DNA from: Streptomyces netropsis
GTDB taxonomy: Bacteria; Actinomycetota; Actinomycetes; Streptomycetales; Streptomycetaceae
Length of the DNA stretch: 64,000 bases
Direction of reading: 5' to 3'
Assembly: GCF_014203545.1 (NCBI RefSeq)
Contig: NZ_JACHJG010000008.1
Coordinates: forward strand, 1-64,000
The notes beneath the pieces are model-generated. The model did no database searches and was not told where the DNA came from. It was given only the letters and a program-made list of their open reading frames with translations. A program made the position numbers and the translations under genes. Below, in pieces: positions 25,149 to 35,900 of this stretch (position 1 is the first letter of the stretch; the number at the start of each line of letters is the position of its first letter).

Positions 25149-27137
25149 ATGGTCTCCCTCCCCGCAAGACGCCTGGGGCATCTGTTCGGCCGGCCGGCCA
25201 CAGCGGCCGCAGTGGGCCTGGTCCTGCTCGCCACCGGTGCATACCCTGCGATAGCCGGCCCGGGTGTCCCGCCCGCCCGGGCTGCCCAAGCTGCCCCGGC
25301 TGCTCAGGCCGTCCCCGCGGACGGGACTGCTCTTGCCGCCTCGTGGGCGGGGCCGCTCAGCACACGCGGCCGCTACGTCGTCGACGCGGACGGCAACCGG
25401 TTCCGTCTCCGCTCAGGCAACTGGCACGGAGCATCCGGCACCTACAACGGCTCCGGGGACATCAATGACCCAGCCAATCACCACGCCGGCGAGAAAGCCG
25501 ACCAGATGCCGCTCGGGCTGGACCGTGCCCCTCTCTCCAGGATTTTGGGTGGCTTCCATGAGTTAGGCCTCAACAGCATCCGGCTGCCGTTCTCCAACGA
25601 GATGATCAAGGACACCCGGCCGGTCAGCGACGCGTCCGTCGCAGCCAATCCCCGGCTCCGCGGCAAGACGCCCCTCCAGGTCTACGACGCGGTCGTCCAG
25701 GAACTCACCGACCAGGGGTTCGCTGTCATCCTCAACAACCACACCAGTTCCTCGAAGTGGTGCTGCGGCCTGGATGAGAACGCGATGTGGAACAGCAACC
25801 AGACCACGGCTGCCTGGGAAGCCGACTGGATCGCCATGGCCAAGCGGTACAAGGGCAACTCCCGCGTCGTCGGAGCCGACCTCTACAACGAGGTCCGCCC
25901 CCACAACATCAACTTCCCCAACTGGGGCGAAAACGGTGGCGGCCAGGACTGGTTCTCCGCCGCCCAGCGGGCCGGCGACCGCATCCTCACGGAAGCCAAC
26001 CCCGACCTCCTGATCATCATCGAGGGGATCAACTGGAGGGGCGTCCCCGGCCTCGGCGGCCACCGCCCCCACTTGCAGCCGGCGCGCACTCTCTCCCACA
26101 CCCTCGTCGTCTCCGACAAACTCGTCTACTCCGCCCACTTCTACGGCTATACCGGATCCAAACACACCGGTGCCTCCGGCGGGCTGGGCGCCACTTCCGA
26201 CCCCCGCTACCAGGACCTCTCCCCCACCGAATTGAAAGCCACCCTCAACCGGGAAGCCTTCTTCGTCTCCCAGGAAAACGGCCGGCACTACACCCATCCC
26301 CTGTGGATCAGCGAATTCGGGGTCGGCGGCCGCACCGAGACCGACCAGAAGAGCAAGGGCTGGTTCCGCAACTTCGTCCAGTACCTCATCAATACCGACG
26401 CCGACTACGCCTACTGGCCCCTGATGGGCTGGACCGAGAGCAACAACGGCTGGGCCGCCCTCGAATGGGACAAGAACGGCAACCGGCGCAGCATCCTGGA
26501 CGACAACGGCACAGCCGACTGGCGCGCCGAGCATTGGAAGCGCCTGGCCGCCTCCCCCGGCCACACCGGCCAGGTGACCAGGACCGACACCTACTCCATG
26601 CTCGACCTCGACCACGATGACCACATCGCCTCCCGGCGCATGCGGGCGGCGGGCGACTGGGACAACGGCTACCGCAAGGCCGCCTGCCCCGACGGGCAGC
26701 GCCTCATCGGCCTCAGCCGGGCAGGCACCGGTGGCTACGGCCGCGGCCTGTGCACCGACGCCGGCGGCCGCAGCCTCTGGCAGCCCGGCGCCCCCCACAC
26801 CGTCGTCACCAGCGAGCCCAGCCCGCTCCCCAGCGGCGACTGGGCCTCCGGGCAGACCAAAGTCCAGTGCCCCAACACCTACATGATGATCGGTTACAGC
26901 ACCGACCGGTCCTGGATTCACGCCGCCCTGTGCGCCAAGGCCGACACCGCCAAGGGCACCACGAGCCGCACCCTGTGGTTCGACTCCGATGACAACCGCC
27001 CCTCCGGCAACCCCGGCGGCGAATTCGCCAACGGCAACCACAAAGCCCAGTGCCGGGCCGACGAGTACCTGGCCGGCTTCGCCTACACCGGACTGATCAA
27101 GAAGCCGAACGCCGTCCTCTGCCGAACCCTCAACTGA
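25149..27137 (+). CDS. Secreted GH5-type glycoside hydrolase with C-terminal Cys repeats
   Basis: A 662-residue secreted glycosidase. A signal peptide (residues 1 to about 48, with VGLVLLATGAYPAIA) precedes a GH5-like barrel. Visible features are LGLNSIRLPFSNEM, FAVILNNHTSSSKWCCG, the acid/base Glu in GADLYNEVRPHN, and the nucleophile Glu in WISEFGVGG, so a retaining endo-acting cellulase- or endoglycoceramidase-like enzyme is likely. Residues about 480-660 hold three repeats of about 50 residues, each with a Cys at both ends (ACPDGQRLIGLSRAG..LC, QCPNTYMMIGYST..LC, QCRADEYLAGFAYTG..LC), probably a substrate- or wall-binding module. Codon 139 is TTA (25563-25565), implying bldA-dependent late expression. 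ATG 25149 lies 14 bases behind GAAAGGA. Confidence 0.85.
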   Translation: MVSLPARRLGHLFGRPATAAAVGLVLLATGAYPAIAGPGVPPARAAQAAPAAQAVPADGTALAASWAGPLSTRGRYVVDADGNRFRLRSGNWHGASGTYNGSGDINDPANHHAGEKADQMPLGLDRAPLSRILGGFHELGLNSIRLPFSNEMIKDTRPVSDASVAANPRLRGKTPLQVYDAVVQELTDQGFAVILNNHTSSSKWCCGLDENAMWNSNQTTAAWEADWIAMAKRYKGNSRVVGADLYNEVRPHNINFPNWGENGGGQDWFSAAQRAGDRILTEANPDLLIIIEGINWRGVPGLGGHRPHLQPARTLSHTLVVSDKLVYSAHFYGYTGSKHTGASGGLGATSDPRYQDLSPTELKATLNREAFFVSQENGRHYTHPLWISEFGVGGRTETDQKSKGWFRNFVQYLINTDADYAYWPLMGWTESNNGWAALEWDKNGNRRSILDDNGTADWRAEHWKRLAASPGHTGQVTRTDTYSMLDLDHDDHIASRRMRAAGDWDNGYRKAACPDGQRLIGLSRAGTGGYGRGLCTDAGGRSLWQPGAPHTVVTSEPSPLPSGDWASGQTKVQCPNTYMMIGYSTDRSWIHAALCAKADTAKGTTSRTLWFDSDDNRPSGNPGGEFANGNHKAQCRADEYLAGFAYTGLIKKPNAVLCRTLN

Positions 27138-27537
27138 TCGCCGGGACCCGTGAACGGTGCAGGCAGGCCGGACGGCCTCCTTGCACCGGGGCCTTGCGCG
27201 GCCAGACCCCCGGCAGCCGCTGCCACGACGCCATGGTCTTCGCCTTCACCTCGCCGCACGAGGCCTCGGGCCTGATCGCGGAGTGACGCGGGTCCTCGCT
27301 GGCAGATCGGCACAGGTGAGGGCTTTCCGGGGCTGTGGGTGCCGGGCTGGGGGTCGTCAGGTCAGGGAGCGATCTCGAAGCGCCGATTCTGGCCGCCACC
27401 GCGCCGAAGACGGATCGACGAGGCCGAGCTGCTGCCGTGAGGACTCCGCTGCGATGTGCACCGCCCCCGGGAGGAGGGACACGGGGGATGCGGCAGATTA
27501 GGCGGCGGTACGCATCGGACGGTTGGAAGGGATAGCG
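27138..27537. other. Gap without supported gene
   Basis: About 400 bp between the glycosidase and the next small gene. The plus strand contains HDAMVFAFTSPHEASGLIAE followed by a stop, which could be the tail of a lost gene, but it has no start and I do not recognise it. Confidence 0.35.
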
Positions 27538-28023
27538 ATGATTCTGGAGCTGCTGCCGGAGGTGGGAGTTGCCACGCTGAGGCTCGGCATGTCGGCCGAC
27601 GAAGCGGTCGGGGCCGCGCAAGAACTGGGCTTCGCCCCGTCCGACCCGGACTATGGCGACGCGCCCGGACAGGCGCTCTGCAAGCACGAGGAGTCCCGCA
27701 CGGAGTTCACTCTGGGCTTCACCAAGGGCGCGCTGACCGACATCCATGTGTACCGGTTCCGAATCGAGGACGCGGACGTGACGGTCGCCCTCGACGGGCT
27801 CGACGTCTTCCGAACTCCCAGCGACGAGCTACTGGATCGCCTTGAGGAACGGGGCTACGCGGTCGAGCAGAACGACAGCGGAGTGGACACCCTTCCCGAC
27901 CTCAAGGTGATCCTGTCGAACGAGAGCAGCTTTGAGTACCCGATGGACGAGGAGGGGGACCCGATCTACTTCGACTACGCCCTCGTCACGTCGGTGGACT
28001 TCCGGGGGCCGCGCAGGGACTGA
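27538..28023 (+). CDS. Acidic cytoplasmic protein, unrecognised
   Basis: A 161-residue protein. ATG 27538 (MILELLPEVGVATLRLGMSA) has GGAAGGG close upstream. It is strongly acidic (DEEGDPIYFDYALVTSVD, EDADVTVALDGLDV) with no membrane or signal segments. The opening vatLRLGMSadEA and the general layout resemble small actinobacterial proteins annotated as hypothetical and occasionally found beside toxins as immunity proteins; no toxin gene is adjacent here. It appears to be a single-gene unit. Confidence 0.6.
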   Translation: MILELLPEVGVATLRLGMSADEAVGAAQELGFAPSDPDYGDAPGQALCKHEESRTEFTLGFTKGALTDIHVYRFRIEDADVTVALDGLDVFRTPSDELLDRLEERGYAVEQNDSGVDTLPDLKVILSNESSFEYPMDEEGDPIYFDYALVTSVDFRGPRRD

Positions 28024-28745
28024 CTCCGGCGGCCGTCGACCGGGCCGGTCGTCCTCGGCCCGCTCGCACCCGGTCGAGAACGACCGGGACGTCGCACCTG
28101 GGAGATGCGCTGCGACGCGGAGCGCGGGCGGTTCGTGTTCCGGCGCGCTCTCCGTCGCGTGGGTGACCGGCACTCCCCCGCACGCGGCCGATCGTCCAGA
28201 AAGAGCCGTCCCCTCCAGATCGAGCCACTCCCTCATGGTGTCGGCGCACGTGCCGTATCCATCGCCGCAAGCGGTCCGGCCGCCGGGGGTGGCCCGCGTC
28301 ACCCGTTCCTTTCTCCGCCGGTGAGCGTCTTGAGCGGTTGCGGGCGCAAGTGCAAGGCGGGGCCCTGACAAGGCGGGGCGAGCCGATGGCGACTTCGGCG
28401 CGGGGTGTGGCTGCTGTATGGGGTGATGCTGCGTGGCGCGGCTCGGTCGGACGCCGGGCTGAGGCTGTCGGATCTGGAGAGGCGCCTGGTGCGGACCCTG
28501 CGGTCGAGGATGCCCGAGGGAGAGATTTACGCGATGGGACGGGTGTTCGCCGAGGAGTCGTCGGTCAAGAACGCGCCGCGGCGCCCTCCGCGCAGGAACA
28601 GTACGGGATCGTCGGCGCCGGTGTCGCTGTAGCGCTGTCCGGTGGCCGGGGGCGCGGCGCCGACGCTCCGGGCGGGGGTAGCCGGGCAGCAGTAGGGGCG
28701 GAGTGAAGGACGCGGGCCGTATGGTGGCGACACCGCGCGTCGATG
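28024..28745. other. Gap without supported gene
   Basis: About 720 bp. A plus-strand frame from 28429 (LRLSDLERRLVRTLRSRMPE) has no ribosome site and no recognisable family; the other frames are arginine/proline-rich shadows. It may hold the terminator region of the KAS III gene. Confidence 0.4.
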
Positions 28746-29774
28746 TCACAGGCGCACCTGGACGACGCCGAAGCAGGCTCCGCTGGCCAGGCCGATCAGT
28801 CCCACCAGGTCCCCGGGCTCCACTCGGTCGGACTCCTGGGCCGCGACCAGTTGCAGGGGCAGTGAGGCGGCGCCGCAGTTGCCGTGCTCGGCCACGGTGG
28901 CCAGGCAACGGTCGGCGGGCAGGCAGAGTTTGGTCGACGTGTCGAGGAACTGGGACATCGATATCTGGTGGAAGGCGATGAACGCGCTCGCGCGGACCGC
29001 CTCCATCTCGCGGTGTGCGAGGACCTCCAGCGCGAGGGGCAGGACGTCGAACGCGTCGTGCAGCAGGCTGCCGTTGAGCCGGAGGGTGGTGTGCTCGTCG
29101 TCGGTGGAGCGGCCGTGCAGCGAGCCGCCGCCGGCCACGGTGCAGGCCTCCCAGGCCGTGGGGTTGCCCCCGAAGACCAGGGAGAGCACGCCGGGGTCGT
29201 GCTCCCCCGCGGGGCCGGCGGTCAGGACGAGGGCGGCGCCGGCGTCGGAGACGGTGTAGCCGGGCATGGCCCGCAGGAGTGCCTCGTGGTCGGGCAGGCG
29301 CCAGCGGGTGGTTTCCGTGAGCGTCTCGCCACAAGCGATCAGCACGGTGCGGTACCGGCCTACGGCGATGAAGGCGCATGCCGTCTCCACCGCGTTGAGC
29401 ACGCTGTTGCAGGCGTTCTTGATGTCGAACACCGGGCAGACGACGCCGAGTTTCGCGGCCACGATGTGCGCGGTCGCCGGCTCGAGGAGGTCGTGGCTGG
29501 TGGCGGCGAACAGCAGCAGGTCGACCTCGTCGATGCCGGCACCCGCCGCTTCCAGCGCCTTGGTGGCGGCCGCCACCGCGAGGTCGGACGCCTGGACGCC
29601 CTCGTCGCGCACATGGACCCCGCGCACTCCGGTGAGGTCTTCCAGAAGTCCGGCCGGGGGAACATATGCCCCGCCCGAGGCCGCGATCCGCTCCCGGATG
29701 GCGCCCATGGTTCGGTAGCGGGACGGCAGATGGACCGCTGTCGCAGCCAGACGGGCACGCCGGGTGTCAGGCAC
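28746..29774 (-). CDS. 3-oxoacyl-ACP synthase III-like (KAS III) enzyme
   Basis: A 342-residue thiolase-fold condensing enzyme. The catalytic triad is readable: Cys122 in DIKNACNSVLNAVE, His269 in IAFHQISMSQF, Asn299 in AEHGNCGAASLPL. The N-terminal half has TGVRGVHVRDEGVQASDLA as in FabH-like proteins. GTG 29774 has no ribosome site but stands six bases after a TATGGT box, suggesting a leaderless message. It is divergent from the single-module polyketide synthase at 29928 with only about 150 bp between them. It may load a starter unit, extend a product, or release and esterify the synthase's acyl chain, as some KAS III-like enzymes of secondary metabolism do. A primary FabH is less likely because no fab operon surrounds it. 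Confidence 0.85.
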   Translation of the reverse strand: MPDTRRARLAATAVHLPSRYRTMGAIRERIAASGGAYVPPAGLLEDLTGVRGVHVRDEGVQASDLAVAAATKALEAAGAGIDEVDLLLFAATSHDLLEPATAHIVAAKLGVVCPVFDIKNACNSVLNAVETACAFIAVGRYRTVLIACGETLTETTRWRLPDHEALLRAMPGYTVSDAGAALVLTAGPAGEHDPGVLSLVFGGNPTAWEACTVAGGGSLHGRSTDDEHTTLRLNGSLLHDAFDVLPLALEVLAHREMEAVRASAFIAFHQISMSQFLDTSTKLCLPADRCLATVAEHGNCGAASLPLQLVAAQESDRVEPGDLVGLIGLASGACFGVVQVRL

Positions 29775-29780
29775 GGCATC

Positions 29781-29808
29781 ACCATAACCACTTCACATGT
29801 CAATTCAA
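29781..29808 (-). promoter_or_regulatory. Candidate leaderless promoter of the KAS III-like gene
   Basis: On the minus strand TTGAAT (29808-29803), a 16-base spacer and TATGGT (29786-29781) lie six bases before GTG 29774. The surrounding AT-rich stretch also carries a direct repeat CAATTCA at 29801 and about 19 bp further on, a possible shared operator for both divergent genes. Confidence 0.4.
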
Positions 29809-29927
29809 GTACTACGAAGGCAATTCACCATATAGAGCTACAAGTCGCTTGATCGGCACGGATGTTGGGCATCCCTCCCGTGCCACATCCGACCGGTTCG
29901 GTTCCTGCGGGGGGAATGGTGCATGTC

Positions 29928-32900
29928 ATGGGGCAGCGTGACCGCGCGGTGGCCGTGGTGGGTGCGGGCCTGCGGCTGCCCGGCGGGATCACCGACCTGG
30001 CCGGGCTGTGGGCGGCCCTGGCCGAGGGCCGTGACCTGGTCGGCGAGATCCCGGCTGACCGCTTCGACAGGACCCGCTTCGTGGACCCCGGGGCCGTGCG
30101 CGCCGGGCGGAGCTACACGGGCGCCGGCGGGTTCCTCGACGACGTGGCCTGCTTCGACCCGGGCTACTTCGGCATCGCCCCCAAAGAGGCTCCGTATGTC
30201 GACCCGCAGCAGCGGCTGCTGCTGGAGATGACGGCCGAGGCGCTGGACGATGCCGGGATCCCCGCCGAGTCGCTCGCCGGCTCGGACACCTGCGTCTACA
30301 TCGGCGTCTCCGACCCGGCCTACGGCCAGTTCATCATGACCCAGGAGAACCACACCAGCCCGTACGCCATGAGCGGCAGCACCCTGTCGATCGCAGCGAA
30401 CCGCCTGTCGTACTGTTTCGACCTGCGCGGGCCGAGCATGGCGGTCGACACCGCCTGTTCCTCGGCCCTGGTGGCCCTCGACCGGGCCTGCCGGACGCTG
30501 CTGGACGGCACCAGCCGCACCGCCCTGGCCGGCGGGGTCAACGTGCTGATCGGGCCCTACGCCTTCGCCGGCTTCTCGCATGCGGGCATGCTGTCGCGGC
30601 GTGGCAGGTGCGCGGCCTTCTCCGCCGGCGCCGACGGCTTCGTGCGGTCCGAGGGCGGGGGCGTCGTGGTCCTCAAGCGGCTGGCGGACGCGCTGTCGGA
30701 CGGCGACCGGATCCACGCGGTGATCGCCGGTACGGGCACCAACTGCGACGGCCGCACCCAGGGCATGGCCCTGCCCAGTTCCCACGCCCAGGAGGCGCTG
30801 CTGCGCGCGGTGTACGAGCGGGCGGGGGTGGAGCCGGACGACCTGGTGTACTTCGAGGCACACGGCACCGGGACCCCGGCGGGTGACCCGGCGGAGGCGG
30901 CCGCCATCGGACGGGCCCTGGGGCAGCGCCGAACGCGGGGGCCGCTGCCGATCGGCTCGGTCAAGTCCAACGTGGGCCACCTGGAACCGGCTGCCGGGAT
31001 GCCGAGCCTGCTCAAGGCCCTGCTGGTGCTGCGGCACGGCACGGCCCCGGCGACGCTGCACGCCCACCCGCTGAACCCTGCCATCGACTTCGCAGGCCTG
31101 GGCCTCGCCCCCACCGTCGAGTCCGTCGGGCTGTGCCTGGGCGAGCGGGCCGCGGTGGGCGTCAACTCCTTCGGCTTCGGCGGGGCCAACGCCCACGCGG
31201 TCCTCATCCCACCGCCCGCCCCGCCGGACCACCACCGGCCGCACACCGGGGGCACCCTGCCTGTGGTGGTCTCGGCTCGTTCGGCCGCGGCGCTCCGGGA
31301 GCTGACCGGGCGGGTCTCGGCCCGGCTGCGGGAGGCCGCCCCCGAGGAGTTCTACGACCTGGCCCGCACCACCACGCTGCGCCGCAGCGCGCACCCGCAC
31401 CGCGCGGCCGTCCTCGCCGACGGGCCGGAGCGTGCGGCGGAGGAGTTCGACCGGCTCCTCGCCGGGACGCCCGCCACCGGGGCACTGGCCCGTGCGGCTG
31501 ACCGGCGCACCGTGGCGTACGTCTTCTCCGGCAACGCCTCGCAATGGCCGGGCATGGCCGCGGATCTGCTGGCGGCCGACGTCGTCTTCCGGGCCGCCGT
31601 CGAAGAGGCGGACGCCGCCTTGGCGCCGCACCTGGGGTGGTCGGTGGCGAGGGAGCTGGCCGGGCCCGACGCCGCGGCCTGGCGGCGTACCGAGATCGCC
31701 CAGCCCGTCCTGTTCGCCGTGCAGATCGGCTTGGCCGCGCTGTTCGCCGCGCGGGGGCTGCGTCCCTCGGCGGTGACCGGGCACAGCGTCGGTGAGGTGG
31801 CCGCCGCCCATGTGGCCGGAGCGCTGCCTCTGGACGACGCGGCCCGGGTGATCGCCGAACGCAGCCGCGCCCAGGGGGTGACGGCGGGTGCCGGCCGGAT
31901 GGCGGCCGTCGGGCTGTCCGAGGCGGAGGCCCTCGGTGCGCTGGCTCGCTACGAGGGTGCCCTGGAGCTGGCCGGGATCAACAGCGACCGGGACGTCACG
32001 GTGGCGGGCGACCCGCGGGCGCTGGCGGATCTGGGCGCCGAGCTGAATGCCCGGGACGTCTTCTTCCGCGAGCTGGGCCTCGACTACGCCTTCCACAGCC
32101 GGGCCATGGACCCGATCGCGGACCCCTTGCGGGCCGCTCTGGCCGGGCTGGCCCCGGCCCCGGTCCGGGTCCCGTTCGTCTCCGCCGTCACCGGCACCCC
32201 GCTGCCGGGGGACGCGCTGACCCCCGACTACTGGTGGCGCAACGTACGCGAACCGGTCCGCTTCGCCGCGGCCGTCGCCCACGTCGTCGCGGAACATGCG
32301 GGCATCCTCGTGGAGATCGGCCCGCACCCGGTGCTCCGGCCCTATCTGCGTCGCACCGGCGCCTCCTACGTCCCCACCCTGCGCCGTGACGGCGACGGGC
32401 CGAGGGAAGCGGCCGCGGCCGTCGCCGGGCTGATCGCGACGGGTGCGGTCGTGGACTGGCCGACGCACTTCCCCGCCCCCGGCCGGGTGGCCGACCTGCC
32501 GCCCTACCCGTGGCAGCGCGAGCGGTACTGGCACGGGGCCCCGCAGGACATGGTCGTGCGCACCAGCGGCACCGGCCTGCTCGACCATCCGCTGTTGGGC
32601 GAGCGGCTCCCGGCGCCCCACGCGCTGTGGGAGGGCACCGTCGAGCCGCAGTTGGCGCCCTGGTTGGGGGATCACCGGATCGCGCGGACGGTGCTGATGC
32701 CGGCCGCCGGGTATCTGGAGATGGCCCTGTCGGCCGGGCGACTGGCTCTGGGCCGGCCGGTGGAGGTGCGGCATCTGCAGATCTTCCGGCCGCTGGCCCT
32801 GGGCTGGCCCGACCCGGAGGGCGTGCGCCTCCAGACGGCCGTGACCCCGGCCGATGGCGCGTTGACCATCAGCAGCAGCCAGGGCCGCGGCGGCGCGTGC

Positions 32901-35900
32901 GAGCCGGTGGTGCGTGCCGAGGTCCGCACCCTGCTCGGGGCGGCCCCCGCCCCGCTGGATCCGGAGGCGCTGCGCGCGCGGTGCCCCCGTACGGTCGCCG
33001 CCGCGGACTTCTACCGCACCTGCCACCGCGTCGGCCTCGGTGTCGGGCCGGCCTTCCAGCTGCTGGGCGAGGTGCACGTGGGCGAAGGCGAACTGCTGGC
33101 CTCCTACCGGCACGAGGAACCCGGCGCCCCGTACACGGTCCACCCCGTGGTGCTGGACGGCCCCCTCCAGGCCACCGTCGCGCTCGTCGAGAGGTGGATG
33201 GACAGCGGCCGGGCCTACCTGCCCTCGGTGTTCGGCGCGGTACGGGTCTGGCGCACGCCCGCGCCGACGGGCTTCGTGCATCTGCGCCAACGCGCCCGCA
33301 CCGAGAACGAGTTCTGCTGGGACATCGCCTACGCCGATGAGGACGGCACCGTCTCGGCACAGATCGAGGGCTGCCGCACCCGCCGGATGGACAACAGCGA
33401 CCACACGCCGGTGACCGTCCAGCGCACCGTCCTGCGCGCCGCACCGCTCCCCCTGTCCCCCGCCGCCTCCTCCCCGCTGCCGCCGCCCGCCGATCTGCTG
33501 GCGGCCGTCGAGGACCGCATGTCCGCAGCGCGTGCGGCGCTGCGCGAGAGCGGCCACGACCGCTGCGCCGCCGCGGCCGAGGAGGCCGGAGCCCACTGCT
33601 GGGCGGCCGCCCTCGCCGGGCTGCTCACCGACCCCGCCGCCACCTTCGCCGCGGGCGACCTCGTGGCCGGGGGCCTGCGGCCCCAGCACCGGCGTCTGGT
33701 CCGGCTGATGCTCCCGCTCGTGGCACGTCACGGGCTGGCCGAGCTCATGGACAACGAGCGGTGGCGGCTCACCCGCACGGTGCCGCGCCCGGGCGAGCTG
33801 CTGCGGAAGCTGGTGGAGGACCACCCGGCCTGCGCTGCCGAAACCGTCCTGATCAACCGGCAATTGCGCCACCTGCCCGACGTATTGCGCGGCGCCTCCG
33901 AGGCGGCGGAACTCCTGCCGCCCGGGGACCCCGTGCTCGAGCAGCTCCACGCGACCGCGCCCGCCCGCCGCTTCGCCCACCGCGTCGTCATGGCACTCGT
34001 CACCGAGGCCGTCCGGCAGTGGCCCGGGGACCGCCCGCTGCGGGTGCTGGAGGCCGGCGCCGGCACCCACGCCCTCACCGCGGCACTGCTGCCCCTCCTC
34101 CCGGCCGACCGCACCCGTTTCACCTGCACCGATGCCACGGCGACCGGCTTCGCCCGGGCCGAACACCGTTTCGTCGACTACGACTTCGTCGAATACCGCC
34201 TCCTCGCCCTGGACCGTGACCCGCTCTCCCAGGGCTTCCCCGATGGCGGCTTCGACCTGGTCGTCGCCGGGGACGCGCTGCACACCGCCACCGACCTGAC
34301 GGCCGCGCTGGGGCACGTCCGCACCCTCCTTTCCCCCGGCGGCCTGCTGCTCTCCACGGAGCCGCACGACGTCTGGCGTACGGCCTTCGTCCTCGGGGCG
34401 ACCGAGGCGTTCTGGCAGCGTGGCGACCACGCGCTACGCCCGGAGACCCGGCTGCTCGCCCGGGAGAAGTGGCTGCCGCTGCTGGCCACGTGCGGCTTCA
34501 CGGGTGCGGTCCGCACGGGCATCGAGGACCGCTCCGTCCTGCTGGCGTCCGCCGACCGCCTGCCCGCGGACGGGCCCGCACCACCCACGCCGGAACCGGG
34601 CGCCGCCTGGCTCGTCGTGACCGAGACCTCCGACGAGGTCCCCCTCGCCCGAGCCCTGGCCGAGCTGCTCGGCCAAGCCGACGTCGTCGCCACCCCCGAG
34701 GACCCGGCCGCCTGGGATGCCGCCCTCCCCTCCGGGGGTGTCCCGCCCGGCGTCGTCCTGCTGCTGGCCACGGACGCCTGCGCGGAGGTGGTCGCCCTGA
34801 CGACCCGTCGCGCCGCCGTCCTGCGCGCGCTGAGTGCCGCCCGTTCCGGGGCGATCGGCGGGGTGTGGCTGGTCACCCGCCCCAGCGGACTGTTCCCCGC
34901 GCCCGAGCGCCCCGCCCACCCGGCCGACGCAGCGGTGTGGGGGGCCGCCCGCGTCCTGGCCAACGAGCACCCCGGCCTGTCCCTGCGCCGGATCTCCCTG
35001 GACCGCTCCGACGCCCCGGCCACGGGCGCCCGCCGACTGGCCCACGAGCTGCTCGCGCCCGGCGCCGAGGACGAGATCGTCCTCACCCGGAACGGACGCT
35101 TCGTCCCCCGCCAGCTCCAGCGTCCGGCCGACCGCCCCGACCCCGCCCCCGGCCACACCCCGTACGTTCTGGAGGTCCGGGACCCAGGGCTCTCCCGCCG
35201 ACTCGTCTGGCGCCGGACCGAACCGCTGCGTCCGGGCCCCGGCGAGATCCTCGTCGAGGTCCGGGCCGTCGGCCTCAACTACCGCGATCCGATGCGGGCC
35301 AACGGGCTGCTGCCGCCCGAAGCCGTCGAAGGCAGCCCCCTCAGCCGCGGGCTGGGCACCGACTGCGCGGGCATCGTCCGCGCCACGGGCCCCGGGGTCA
35401 CCACGTTCACACCAGGCGACCGGGTGCTCGGACCGATGCCCGCGTCACTGGCCTCGCACACCGTCACACCGGCCGCCACGTCACTGCGCGTCCCGGACGG
35501 AATGAGCTACGCCGAGGCCGCGACCTTCCCGGTGGCGTTCCTGACCGTCCACCACACCCTCGCCGAGCAGGCCCGGACCTTCCCCGGCGAGACGGTCCTG
35601 GTGCACGGCGGCGCCGGGGCGGTCGGCCTGACCGTCCTCCAGAGCGCCCGGCACCTGGGGCTCCACGTCATCGCCACCGCGGGCACCGAGGCCAAACGCG
35701 ACCTGCTGCACACCCTCGGCGCGGCCCACGTCCTGGACTCGCGCAGCCTGGACTTCGTCCCGCGGGTACGGGAACTGACCGGTGGCCGGGGCGTCGACAT
35801 CGTCGTCAACTCCCTCAGCGGAGAGGCCATCGCCCACGGACTCGACCTGTTGCGCCCCAACGGCCGCTTCATCGAACTCGGCAAACGCGACATCTTCCTC

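Noticed and set aside
28405-28632. 75-codon plus-strand frame with LERRLVRTLRSRMPEGEIYA
   Set aside because: Some helix-like character but no ribosome site, no known family, and junk C-terminus.
29838-34430. A 1530-codon open frame on the minus strand
   Set aside because: It is fully antisense to the KS-AT-DH-MT part of the polyketide synthase, and its composition (Gly/Arg/Gln/Val-rich, no domain) is that of a GC-rich shadow.
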